DNA of 64,000 nucleotides from Astrocystis sublimbata (taxonomy: Eukaryota > Ascomycota > Sordariomycetes > Xylariales > Xylariaceae), in assembly GCA_022453515.1 (NCBI GenBank), contig JAJNNY010000034.1:1-64000 (forward strand), in the 5' to 3' direction. A model generated the notes under the pieces. The model made no database searches, had not been told where the DNA came from, and was given only the letters and a program-made list of their open reading frames with translations. The position numbers were made by a program, and so were the translations under genes. Below, piece after piece: positions 11,657-24,220 of the stretch (position 1 is its first letter; each line of letters begins with the position of its first letter).

Positions 11657-12629
11657 GTGGTGATAATGCTTGTATGAAAGTGAGGTGTAGCTAGGGAGCT
11701 TTTTCTAGAAGCAGGAAATTTGGATAGAATGGCACTACCTGTTGCTCAAACAAAGAAGGGATTGTTGGCCTGGGCTAACATCGCAATCTAAATATATACA
11801 TTCTGTTATCACGTCACACACACTGAAGCCCCAGGATCTTGCACTTACTTGGGTAGACATACAATCGACACTGCCGCAATCCTAAGTATTGCGGTATCAT
11901 ACAGTAGAGAGCCGCGTGCGAGGCAAATCATATGAGAATTAATCTTACGACCTTAGAATAGGATATACGTTAGTTTTTTAAAACAAAAGGAACCAAATAT
12001 AAGAGTGAAGAATAAGCTTTAGGAAATTTAGTGAAATTTATGTATTACTAGGTGGTTTGGGGGTGTAAGGCAGGAACGAATTTAGTATGAATGAGCAGTG
12101 AGTTAATGGAAATATATATATTCGACCTATTTTACCTAGTCGCCTACTTTTTTCAAAGTTCTTGCTTGATTGAAGCTACTTACGTCTTACTGAGAAGTCA
12201 GCCTGCTTATGAGTTGTCGCTCTCATGATCGGGTTCGCGGGCACGCGGGGTCTTTGGAGTGGGGTGCTCAACAAGGGTTGATGAAGGCGGGGTGGCGTCA
12301 TGGCGGGGTCATATTCAATTCAATAAGTATCAATTTCTTAGTCAATAAAAACAAGAATATAACACTTAAAGGCAGTGACCGAGAAACTAAGCTGGTGTCC
12401 AATGTTGATAGAATTTATCTTTTATCTTGTCGGACTTTGCATGTTAATGATTCACATGATGATGAGAGGCTATTGTATATATGTAAGTGTGTCTGTGTGG
12501 CGCATATCTTGGCTGGGCAATACTACACTCACCGCCCCCATTCATTGCTTACATATCGGGTGCTGCCTGAGCTTACGGCAAGTTCTCATCACACGTAGCT
12601 TACAAAGCCTTCGAAGTCAAGAAGCAACA
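11657..12629. other. AT-rich intergenic region upstream of the NLR-like gene
   Basis: Noticeably richer in A and T than the flanks between about 11.75 and 12.5 kb, with short overlapping open frames that have no recognisable product. It contains the promoter of the NLR-like gene starting at 12630. No terminal repeats or transposase motif seen. Confidence 0.5.
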
Positions 12630-15600
12630 ATGTCGGATCAACCTGCTGTTTTTAATCGAACTCATGACGCGGGAGAAGCTGAAGGTTCACTGTCAGCTTC
12701 ACCCCGCGACCTCCGTGCCAGCGTGACAAATACAGGATTGTCTATCGTATACCAGCCTGTGGGCCTAGAACCAATCCTCGAGTAGGTCAGCCGTGTCGTC
12801 AATATGCTCGAGACGCACATTCAGTGGATTCATTAACACGAGTATGAATTAGTATCGTTTTTGTTCATGGTCTGCAAGGCCATCCTTTTAAGACGTGGGC
12901 TGTTGATCATCAGACTTACCATGAGGGTAAAATACCATCGACGGGCAAAGCCAAGGGTGGCCCGGGACCGGAAAGACTACTCGGTCGGTTGTTTACGCTC
13001 ACGCGCGCACGTAAAGAACACTCCTCCGTCTTTTGGCCGGCAGATCTCCTGCCCACTGAGTTCCCGACGGCACGAATTCTAGTATTTGGCTACGATACTG
13101 TTGTAGCAAAACACCAGTTTGCAGGCGCGGTGAACAAAAACAGCGTCTTTGCTCATAGCAAGGATGTTGTGAACGAGCTCTCCCGAGCGCGACCCTTAGG
13201 AAGACCAATTGTATTTGTTACTCACTCACTAGGCGGAATTGTCGTTAAGGAGGTATGGTTTGGGCTATGATTCTCGCTTGTATGAAGGCTAGGCTGACTG
13301 ATACGACGTGTAGAGCCTGGCATTGTGCGCCATGTCCAACATCGAAAACGACAAAGACATTCTCAAAAGCACTACTGGTGTTATGTTCCTGGGAACGCCT
13401 CATAGAGGAAGCAACGCGGCGGGCGTTGGCGAAATCGCGCGCAAAGCCGCCAGTCTACTACTAATGGATACAAATTCGCGCGTTCTCGACAGTCTCGCCC
13501 TTAGGAACTCTGACCTAGAACGATGCCAAGATGCATTTTCTTCTCTATGGTTGAAGTACAACTTCCACGTCAAGACGTTTCAGGAAGGTCTGCCCCTTAA
13601 GCTTCCAATACGGCTTAGGCAATCCAAGATGTTGAAGGTTAGGAATCCGGAATCATGCCGGGTAAGGATGCAAATCATGAGCTGACTTCCAATGGAATAC
13701 TACCAGGTGGTCCCCGATATCTCATCATGTCTCGGCGACTCGCGGGAGCGAGCTGAAACTCTTGATGGCGACCATAGATCTATGTGTAGATACACAGGCG
13801 CGGAGGACCAAAACTACAAAAAGGTAGCTGCAGAGCTTCACGCGATGTGCACCAACCTATTCTCCAAACCATTCGCTACCAGAGCTGACCGGCGCCTCCC
13901 CGGAAACAACATGACTGACGATAACCGAGGTACCTTCTCTTTTTCCTTTTCCCTGCCGATTTTACACTGCTTAAGGGAGCCTTCATGTTGACGAAGGTAA
14001 TTTTAGAGAAATTGGAGTATTTCAAATTTACAGGGGCACTCTTTCGTCAGCTCGCCATCAGTGCTCCTGCTGAAAACACTTGCCAATGGTTACCTAGAAC
14101 GCCGTGCTTCGAAATCTGGATAGAGCGACGCAGTATCGATTCCCACCGTGGATTGCTCCAGTTGGTAGGCAAACCAGGCACAGGTAAGTCCACATTAATG
14201 AAACAGATATTTGAGGCTACTCGCGTTCGCTTCCATCATGACCCGAGTGTCTGCGTCATAAGTCATTTCTTCGATCGTGGCGGTCAACTACTTCAACATT
14301 CATCTTTAGGACTTCTCCGATCACTCTTATACCAGCTTGGGACTCAGCATTCTGCTTCATTAGCGGTGTTTCGGGATTATACGAAGGCGGATCTACAACT
14401 ACCTTCGAATTCACGGTCTGCTTTGGTTATACTCAAATCCGGCCTCGAGCGAATCTTCTCTGATTCCTCCTTTGCGCCCCAAAGAACCATTATCTTTGTT
14501 GATGCTCTGGATGAATGTGACCCAGATGACTTTTCGTCTTTGGGATATTTTTTAGCGGGCCTTGCCAGCAAGGCCAACAACCATGGAATACAGTTGGATA
14601 TCTGTATGTCCAGGCGGGAGTATCCCTCAATCACGGTTAGGCATTCGCTCGAGATTCGCCTAGAGACGTACAACGGAGCAGATATTCGACAATATATGGA
14701 ACAAAAGCTTGAGTTCGCTAACATCCCTGCCAAGGATCAAGATGTCATGGTAGACACCATCTACCACAAGTCCAATGGCATATTTCTTTGGGTGGTTTTG
14801 GCTGTCGAAGGTATCCTGAAAGACATCGAGGCAGGTGAAAACACTAGGTACATCCTCAATCGCACAGAGTCCCTACCTAAAACTCTGGAAACTTTGTACA
14901 GCCAGATCATCAGGGAAATGAATCCAGAAAACCGCAAGATGGCGTTGCGTCTGTTCCAGTGGGCTGTATTGGCGACCGAACGGCTCAGGGTTGGAGAGTG
15001 GCACCATATTCTTGCCTTCATTCGCGAAAAGGCCCCCGCGTCTTTGAAGGAGTGGAAAGACTCTGACTACTACACCGAGACCGATACTCAATTGGAACGC
15101 AGAATCAGAACCCTATCGCAAGGCTTGGTTGAAGTAAAGGGAACTGGTGACAGCTCGACGGCTATGAGTGATGCAGCCAGTGATTCCGGCTCGCTCAGAG
15201 CTGGCGCTGGGTCTCTCGACAGCACTTGGGGCGATAGTCGGATTGTACAGCCGATTCACGAGACCGTGACCGAATTCTTCACTAGTGGCGGCGCCAACTC
15301 GCTGTTTATGGAGATCAGCGGTTCTGATTTCGCAGGAGGTGGCCACATATTCATTGCAAGCACTTGTTTGGCCTATACCCTGATTTCGGAGCTCGATGGG
15401 CTAATCCATGCAAGACAACGTATTGGGACGTCTTCTGTCTCCGTTTTGCACGAGAAAAATACGCGAGGCCGAGCGAACAAGGGGGAGGTCGGGCTAAAGA
15501 GGTCGCACCGTCGTCGAAGCAGGAGTGCGACCAGCTTTATGTCATCAGCTTCGTCACACTCTGGGAAACACCACTTACAAAATGAAGAGACATCTTCAAG

Positions 15601-16957
15601 TTCCAGCATACATGACATTGAAGATGAGTTACCAGCCTACCACCCGAGCACAGGGTCCCAATACCTTGAGCCTGCTACACCTGAAGTATTTGCTGATTTA
15701 TTTCCGACTTTGCACCCCTTGACAATTCGGCATGATGATTCTACACTTGATGGTAATATGAATCTCGTAGTGGAGACATCATTGCCCGAGAAACCAGACC
15801 AACACACTCAATTGTTCCATTTTCGGATGTACCATCTATCAAGCAGAAAATTCTCGGTGCGACGTTACTGCCGTGGATCTCAAAACGAAGTTGGACAGTC
15901 GAGGCGGAAGTACGTGAAAGTTGATACCGATCCGATATCACGCATGTTCAAAAGCATCCGCGAATGGACCAATGACCACGAAATCAAGCCTGATGTTGTT
16001 GACGCTCGTCGTTCCCTGGCCGCCCACGGCGGCTATACTCCGTGGGTATCACTGGACAACAATATCGGCGAGATCAAAGATCTCAAACCCACTGACGTGA
16101 TCCGGTTGGAATTCACAAATTACTCCACGATTGAACTACAATACCTCTTGAGTCCAATAGGACAAACGTATAAATTTTCTTATTGGGAGACTGAATATTA
16201 CTGGAACCGGGTGGAGGACCATAATGTCGTTTCGTTCCATTTGTCTAAGGGTAGAGATTCGACAGCATTCATGACCCCACTTGCTAGATCTCATGGAGAA
16301 GACAAAGTCCACGCGTTGGCTGGTGCCTGGGTTCCCCCCTACCACATACGACTTGACGAGAGTTTCGACCTGAATAATGCACAACTGGCAGAGTATTATT
16401 CCCCCAGTTCCCCGTAGACTTGAACACAGTACGAAGGGCTGGCTAACATCCTTTACAGCGTGATAATTTCAACCGGCCTCACGGTTCTTGCTGATGAATA
16501 CATTAAGAAACTAGAGATTTCGAAACAGAAAGAACAGCGAGAGAATCAAAGAAAAAGCCCAAACAAACTTTGGCCCCGGCCGGTATACCAGTCTCCGCCC
16601 TCCGACCCTGCTGAAAGCTTCGGGTCATCTGTCGGGAATAACTCATTGTCCTGGAGCTTTTCATCATATCCGTTCGAGGCCCAGACATTGGAAGCGTATC
16701 CTGCATTGACCTCTTATGTGCTCAATCGAGTATTTGTGCACGCAAAAAAAGGGTTGGTGCTAGGCGCCTGCCCGGACGAGTTTCTGAGTCAGCTTGTCGT
16801 GAAGAATGCCTGGAAGAGGTGGTATACACTCCAGGAGAGTGTCTCGGGTCTTCGCACATGGCTAGATGTGCTGAATTTCCACGACCTAGAGCCTTGGATA
16901 GATGTGGTGGAGAGAATGACATTAGGAAATAATAAGGATGACCAGCCTGTGGGCTGA
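12630..16957 (+). CDS. NLR-like protein: lipase-like (SesB-type) domain plus NACHT ATPase with unrecognised C-terminus
   Basis: Probable fungal STAND protein of the innate-immunity or heterokaryon-incompatibility type. My model has six exons (12630-12781, 12853-13252, 13314-13661, 13707-13929, 14007-16413, 16459-16957) joining in frame to 1342 residues. The N-terminal third is an alpha/beta hydrolase: IVFVHGLQGHPFKTW (oxyanion region), then THSLGG with the nucleophile Ser near residue 176, and GTPHRGS. The linker VVPDISSCLGD..ERAETLDGDH is typical of fungal NLRs. NACHT follows, with Walker A GKPGTGKST near 428 and Walker B IIFVDALDECD near 535, then a winged-helix-like stretch (to about 780). 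The last 560 residues include a basic, Ser-rich segment but no ankyrin, TPR or WD40 repeats. The exon 3 donor could instead be at 13638, and the intron at 13930-14006 has alternative acceptors. Hydrolase activity and ligand are inferred only. Confidence 0.8.
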
Positions 16958-19900
16958 TCGATGTAATTCGCATTCCGCATCGAGCTGGGAGTCGCTGGTT
17001 CCTTAAGTTTTCCCGTCTTTTCATTCATATCTCCTGAACTGATGTTGTGTATGCAATAGTTTTGTCGCGCGTACGTTTTGTATCTCATTCCCCAGGTACC
17101 TAGATCTCTAGCCTGCGCAATCTCTCCAACCTGAAATCTTATCTAAACTGACCACCACCCTTCAGTGCTTCACAACATACATAGTCAAAAGATGTTATAT
17201 TGCGCAGCGATTTGATGAATATACCCTAAATCAATATCATATACGTTGTAAATTGCATGTAAGTTAGTATGGTATTCACCACGATCAGGCGACATATCCT
17301 CAGGTGTGATATGGATAAAAGCAGTAATATGTCAAGTATATCCGTAGTTACCGAGATGTGATGACCGCACATGTAAATGTTCTATCCTATAGCCAACATC
17401 CAATCCATTGGAGAAAATGTTCCAGTCGTTTGCAATTTGCAGGTCTGACGAGTTCGGGCCATTTGAATCACGGTCCGGATACTTTCGCTACCAACCCGAT
17501 CAATCGATCAATCAATTAATTAACCGATAACGAACACTCCACCGGTCCCGACCTGGCGGTACTACGATGAGTCTAGGACTAGCACCACACCCAAAACATA
17601 AGCGGTTCCGAATTAGCTTCTCGATTGGGCATGTTCGGCCGGCCGGCAGGATAAAGAAGGGGATGGGGTTCAACTCGTGATAGTGATAGCACTGCGCTAA
17701 TATAGGCCACACTAGACCCCTTAACATACTTCCCTCGTTTCCCTTCATCTGTTGCTTACTCGGAGAATCGATACGCAAAGTGGTTTCGAGGCACCCATGG
17801 AGGACGTGGACTTATGTGAGATTGTCGACAGCGCCCACACACACGGGCGCACATGCACACACACACACACACATCTTCACAACTGCGATCGGACTGGCTA
17901 CACACACGCACTCAGCTGCCTGGATGGTGGCTTGATGACAGAAGATAAAGACCTATGAGCTGAACTTGTCACATGAATACAGGACCTGCAGATTGAAATA
18001 CAGAGGCGCAACAGATCGATCTGTCTCCCACGTGGGATTTATTCTTGGGAGATAGACTGTTGTGCGGCTTGTCCCCAGAGATCAGCGGACGGTTAGAAAA
18101 AAAAGCAATATATTTTCTATTCATATCAAACGACGTTCGAAGCTATATATAAGCAATGTACAGCAGTGCTATCCTTGATTCCGAGCAGGTGCAGGTGGGT
18201 GTTGAAGGCAACACTTTCGCTCCCCGATATGCGCCGGTTTCGGCTTGTCTGCAATTACGGACACCGAGGTTGCATCTCTTCACATGATTCATACTTTTCG
18301 GTACTGGCGCACGGGAAGCTCAATCAAGGGGATGAACGAGTGCAATTGAATCGCGATATGTAAGCCACCATTGTTGGTCAAGCTGAGCGGCGACGTCGGC
18401 CTCGCTATGGGCGAAATGCAATTCGTCGCTGGCTCTACGTCCGTTGCGGTCTGGGCGCTGCTTAGGACTTCTAGCTTTCCAGACTAGGGAAAGTCACTTT
18501 CGTATGTCGCTAGCCAGGATGCCCCCCCCTTTAACAGAATCCCACTGGAATATGGCTGATTATAATTGGATGGAGACTGTCTTATCTCTGGCCAAGAGCA
18601 GGGTGCTGGCTTGGCGTGTGGTCGCCTGGGCATTGAAGTCGCAGAGCTGAAAACGAAGATGGCAATGGCATCTTTCTGTTTCGGACAACGTTCCTCTTTC
18701 GATCTATCACCTTACCTACATACCTGTGCTTACCTACCTAGGCATAGGTGGTTAGGAGGTAGCTCTGGACAAGGCACAACGTCTCCCGACTCATCATTTG
18801 TGCGGCCAACCACAAGCGAGAGGTCGGAGAGGGGATGCACTTCGCAGGCATCGGATCGATTGATTGATCAGCCCTGGTTGAGGTTACGCTCAGGGCTTAC
18901 TTGACCGAGACACAGAGTCGTATTGCATCGGCGGATGACGGTGCCGGAAGCATTCAACAGCTACACCTTCTGTATTCCGACTGCTAAATCTCGGATCGAC
19001 AGCCACAGAACAGGATCTCAGTTTTCGATCTGACCACTTGGAAGGCCATACTCGGACCATTCTCGCTGAGGCGCATAGGGGGGTGCGCACCGCAGCGACG
19101 TTTTCTGTCATGCATTCCTGTGCGACACTGTGTCGATTTTCGTTGGTTGCATTGAAGAACCTCGATATAAATGAAGATACTCGTTTTTTTCCAATGCTGT
19201 ATTCTGTATTCCCATTGAGTCGAGTCATAGTCTCGAATGGCGCAGCACAACATACTGTCACGCGACTTGCCGTCGAGTCGATGAAGGATGTTAGTCAGTA
19301 GCTGCCGGCATCCGAACATCCGAACATTTGTTGGTTGCCCGCAGACGGGACATGACATGTGGTTAGTCAATGAGCTGTGAGCGGGAGAGACCTTGGTCAG
19401 TACATTACAAAAACAACAAACGCCCCAAATTCCATAGCCGCCGCCAATTAAGACATGTCATCTTCACTGTGCAATGATCCGGAGTACGAGTAAGCAAAAC
19501 GTGACCAGCACGTTCAACGCCACAGCAGGCAGGTAAGGTCAAAGTGAAACATGGGGAGTTGAGATTCCGTTCGCAGAGGGTAGGATACACCATACTTGAC
19601 ACTTATATGCAGTTATATGTACGTAGAAGCAGAGAAGCATCTGGTTACCGTTCTTCCGGGTCATGCCGGAGGTCGCGATCCTTGCCATACCCCTATGCTT
19701 AAAGGCTGTATTAACACCATAACAGCAAATGCAATCCAATTAAACCCCCATGTGGTTCCAGGGACGGTCCGAAGCAAAATACCTAGATGAAGAAAATGTT
19801 TTCTGACCACCCAGGTGCCACCGACGTCGTATGAGAGGATTTGTGACTTGTGTCTCACTCACTGCCCAAGTAGTCTCGTCGCGCCGTTGCGCTCGCTTAC

Positions 19901-20351
19901 GCTACGATACGCACCGTAACCCGTCGGCTGATGCCATCGCCATCCATTCTTCCATATCGCCGTCAAGTTCCTGATTGACTGCTAAAGAGTTCAGGTAATA
20001 GCCACAGGCGCGAGATCTATATCGGGACAAAAGACGTTCCTTATCTTGAATCCTATATACTTGGCGTCAATACTTTGTTCAATGGGCGACGCTAAAAAGG
20101 ACCATCTCGTGGCAGTCCACTTGTATCGTCCTAAACTAAAAGAAAGCCTGGCGAATGAACGCATTGGGCTCGCCAAGGGCCGACTAGTGGCCGCCCAGGC
20201 GTTGGAGTGTGGGTGCGGTGTCGCTGATCTCTCTGTGCCTCTGGCTCTCACGCGGATGGGGCGGCGATGGGGCTGATAGGGATGGATGCGGCCGCCACGC
20301 CCATTCTCGCCAGTTTAGTCCACAAGTAGTGTAGCTATATCTAGAAACACT
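16958..20351. other. gene-poor region
   Basis: About 3.4 kb with no open frame above about 130 codons and no recognisable protein motif on either strand. It contains a CA repeat and scattered AT-rich stretches. Overlapping frames at 18890-19370 on the minus strand have no recognisable content. I see no tRNA, rRNA or transposon ends. Confidence 0.5.
17856..17873. repeat. CA dinucleotide repeat
   Basis: An uninterrupted CA run of about nine units, preceded by a shorter CACACAC block near 17836. Simple microsatellite in non-coding sequence. Confidence 0.9.
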
Positions 20352-20567
20352 GATAACTCCAGGTTTTATTTGTTCACGATAGCATCGCCTTATCAGTGAC
20401 ATCCACCACGCAGTGAGCTAGTTGAAGTGTCTACAGCAGTAGTTCTGCTATCCGCTGGTCACGTCGCTGTCCTGTCCTCTGCGATGTAATTAGAAACCCC
20501 AGACGGAGGAGCGGCCAGGGTGCGGTGTATTCTCCATTCATCTGCTCACTGCGGCACTACGTTATCG
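20352..20567. promoter_or_regulatory. candidate GATA-factor (AreA) sites upstream of the ammonium permease
   Basis: Three matches to the HGATAR consensus lie 570-780 bases upstream of the permease start: GATAA within TGATAA at about 20351-20356, TTATCA (reverse TGATAA) at about 20390-20395, and TTATCG (reverse CGATAA) at about 20562-20567. Ammonium permease genes of fungi are known targets of the nitrogen-derepression GATA activator AreA/Nit2. Such short motifs also occur by chance, so binding is inference. Confidence 0.3.
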
Positions 20568-20891
20568 GACCTGTAACATTCTAGCATCCAAGCCCAGCTG
20601 AATTCGCACAATGATGCCCAGGCCAAGGTAGCATCGGGCTTGGTGTTGTGCGCTGGAGGATCGATTGGATTCGATGCATGGCTTGCATGCCAGAGGCAAT
20701 GTACTTGCCCACTAACAACTAGCATGCTGCCTGTTTTGCTGCTATATTGCTGCTTTATTGACCTGTATCGTACTGTGCCCATATATGTACGCCCTGCCAA
20801 CAAAAATAAAAGAATCCTGGATGAGATGCGGAGCCCAGTTTGATTGATTGAGACACTCTGCGAATTTGGTCATCTTGTATTTAGACATCCG

Positions 20892-20910
20892 CCCCCCCCC
20901 CCCCCCCCCC
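20892..20910. repeat. poly-C tract of 19 bases
   Basis: A run of 19 consecutive C residues about 220 bases upstream of the permease start codon, probably within the promoter or 5' leader. Homopolymers of this length are slippage-prone and their exact length in the read may be unreliable. Confidence 0.95.
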
Positions 20911-21131
20911 AGGTTCCAGAACGCCTTCTCTTTCAGTCTTTCCCCCCTCCTCTTCGTATAGTTGTACCTTTCTCTTTGTTCTTGGTCGTCTCTTATAAGA
21001 CCCTCGCATCCGACACTCACGCCTGGCGCGCGTCTGTTGCCTGAAAAGGAGCCCACTGCTTACTCCCTTTTCCCACTGCACAGCACCCCTGATCCGACAG
21101 CGTATCAGCAGATCAGCAACTCGCCGTCGAG

Positions 21132-22810
21132 ATGTCGGGAAGCGTGCAGGTCGTCGAATACAATGGCACCACAGGCGCGGATGACTCTGGCTACTCCAGC
21201 CAGGTCACCAACCTTAATGTCTTCTACGAGGTAAGACAACCATGACGATGGTGTAGGACCAGCCAGTCGGGGTTATGGTTTGGCTAACAAGGGATGCGAT
21301 AAACAGAGTGGTGATTTCGCCTGGATCATCGTCTCGTCCGCCCTGGTTCTTCTCATGATCCCCGGCGTGGGCTTCTTCTACTCGGGTCTTGCACGACGCA
21401 AGTCCGCCCTCTCGCTCATCATGTTGGCCATGTTATCGGTAGCCGTGGTGGACTTCCAGTGGTTTTTCTGGGGCTACAGTCTGGCCTTCTCGCACACCGG
21501 CAGCTCCTACATTGGCGATCTCGGCAACTTCGGTCTCATGAAGACCCTCGCACAGCCCTCGGTCGGCAGTAGCAAGATCCCGGATCTTCTCTTCTGTCTC
21601 TTCCAGGGCATGTTTGCCGCTATTACGTGAGTCTTCACATCTCCTTTGCATCTGGGTAACATTTTCCAGATGATAAAGAGAGGTTACTAACTCATCACCA
21701 AGTCCTGCTCTCGCCATCGGCGCTGCCGTCGATCGCGCCCGCATCCTGCCCTGCATCGTCTTCATCTTCGTCTGGTCGACGATCGTATACGACCCGCTCG
21801 CCTATTGGACCTGGAACGCCAACGGCTGGTCTGCCAAGCTCGGCGGCCTCGACTTCGCCGGCGGCACACCCGTGCACATCTCGTCCGGTGCCGCCGCTCT
21901 GGCTTTCTCCATCATGCTCGGCAAGCGGTCCGGTTACGACAAGTCCGCAGGTCTTCCATACCGGCCTCACAACGTCACGCACATCGTGCTCGGCACCGTA
22001 TTCCTCTGGGTCGGCTGGTTCGGCTTCAACGGCGGCTCCGCCTTCGCTGCCAACCTGCGCGCCGTCATGGCCTGCATCGTCACCCACCTCGCCGCCTGCG
22101 TCGGCGCCATCACCTGGGTGCTGCTCGACTACCGCCTCGAGAAGAAGTGGTCTGTCGTCGGATTCTGCTCGGGCGCCATTGCTGGACTCGTCGCCATCAC
22201 CCCTGCTGCTGGTTTCGTTACGCCCTGGGCTGCTGTTATCTTCGGCATTGTTGGTGGAATCGGCTGCAACATTGCTACGAAGCTGAAGTTCTTGATCGGC
22301 GCCGACGACGCCCTCGATGTCTTCGCTGTGCACGGCATCGGCGGTATCATCGGAAACCTGCTCACTGGCCTTTTCGCTGCGTATGTATTTCCCTCATCTT
22401 TGCTATTTCATACACACAGCCATGAATCAGCTCAGCTAACATATCCACACAGTGACTACATAGCAGCCCTCGACGGCACCAGCGAGATCCCCGGCGGCTG
22501 GGTCAATCAGAACTACATCCAGCTCGCGTACCAGATCGCCGACTCAGTGGCCGGTTTCTCGTACTCCTTCGGCCTGACGTGCATCATCCTGTTCCTGCTG
22601 AACCTGATCCCCGGCCTGAGCCTGCGCGTGCGACCCGAGGAAGAGGACATTGGTATCGACGACATCCAGCTCGGCGAGTTCGCGTACGACTACGTCGAGC
22701 TGCAGCGCCACACCAGCGACATCTTGATGGCGCGCAACAGCCAGAGCCAGAGCGACCATGAGCGCACGAGCTTGAAGGGTATGGTGCCGGAGAAGACGTC
22801 TCCTGTTTAG
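21132..22810 (+). CDS. ammonium transporter (Mep/Amt family)
   Basis: Plasma-membrane ammonium permease. Four exons (21132-21230, 21307-21626, 21703-22380, 22453-22810) join to 484 residues; the three introns are 72-76 bases. The protein has the 11-helix Amt/Mep layout: an extracellular N-terminus, GVGFFYSGLARRKSAL in the first helices, FQWFFWGYSLAFS, the motif GGTPVHISSG with the first pore His near 196, GWFGFNGGSAF, and DVFAVHGIGGIIG with the second pore His near 349. Both His of the twin-His pair are present, so a transporting permease rather than a Rhesus-like divergent form. The C-terminus (after about 425) is cytoplasmic, acidic at first, then ends in a polar tail. Start chosen at the ATG in context GAGATGTCG. 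Candidate GATA sites lie upstream. It cannot be assigned to MepA, B or C by sequence alone here. Confidence 0.95.
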
Positions 22811-24220
22811 GGGTTTGGTGCATAAAGGTAGAAAAGGATCCGGCGTATAGTTAGAATGCTGTGGTATAATTGAAAGGGTGACAGCGGCTTTTGATTGCTC
22901 ATGTGGCGTCAACGCCGAGATCACACGGCGTGTAATGGGATATATATCCTGTCTTGTTGATACATCCTTTTAGGATAATTCTCGTTTTTAGTTGAATATA
23001 CCCCGTTACTAAGCAGGTTGTAGACCTTGCGTATTAACGTAGTGCTGTCGACTTCGAATTTCATCAGAATAGTTCATTCTAAATCATCAACCTGTGCCAT
23101 CTGCAAAGATCTCAAGCCAGAGAATTATGTCTTGAAGGGGACCCGATGCATGATATGAATGCGGCATTTAAGATCAGCAAGACTTAACTCATCGACGGTC
23201 GGGTCAGGTCGCGCCAAGCCAATGGGTTGTTAGCAGACGATGCCAAAAGGCACATGCATGCATCTCCAATCATCATCACCCAACACCAACAATATGCGGA
23301 AATAAGAACGGGACAACATCTACTTGACAAAACGAATGAATGGTGTGTCGTCAAAAAGCTGACTAAATCGACCCATGAGGCTCAAATCAAGCTACCGGCA
23401 GATCGAAGAATTCGAAACGCGGGAGTAGGTAACTATCATGTAATAGAAATGTCAACAAAACCCTCGGTTTACGTAATTCTTAGCCCCAACCCCAGACTGC
23501 CGCTGTGGGTACGATACGATACACACGCACGCCATACTTGCAGTACAAAATGCCAGATACGCGAGGTTCGTGTACTATGGATGAATGGTGTGCTATGAGA
23601 TTTACCTACTCTTTATATTTATACTTATGAGAATGGTAAGAGACAGCGAATGACTTGTCGAATGAGTTTCGACTCTAATAAAACCGAAATTACCTTGTAT
23701 GACAACTTCAGTCTCCTCCCGATTGACTCCAGGCCTATCCATGGTTCTAGTCCACGCGTAACTGACAGCCAATAAATACATCAATCAATCGAGCGATGTA
23801 TAAATATTCCTCATCTCAATTTCCCACACTTGCTTGCCATCGGCCGAATTTCAATTTCGCATGATATATTCACACTCGACCAAAGCCCGATGAGCACGAA
23901 CGGCTCGTCCTCTCCTATCATGGCACCGCTGCGTCGTGGACAGAGTCGCATACAGACTTATTGTTTTATTAGGATGTAGTGGCCGACAATGGGTCGATTT
24001 GAATAATAGAGCTTCCCATTATAATGTCTAACGCATAACTACACCCTTCGTACTATTTTACGAGATCTAATATACCCGCCTATACAATGATCGCAAGCGA
24101 TTCAAATCTCATCGTTCTACAACCCAAGTCTAAGAAAGTGAACGATTCATTCATATTATCCCAAACCCAAAATCTCGAACCTCAACCACTCATCCCCCAT
24201 CCCCCATTCACACACACCCA
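22811..24220. other. intergenic region
   Basis: No supported gene. One 123-codon plus-strand frame (23227-23598) lacks recognisable motifs. The region separates the 3' ends of the permease (plus) and methyltransferase (minus) genes, which converge here. Confidence 0.5.

Noticed and set aside
21695..22333. 212-codon minus-strand frame and similar long frames opposite the permease, grrA and dehydrogenase genes
   Set aside because: Antisense shadows of GC-rich coding exons with well-supported genes on the other strand.
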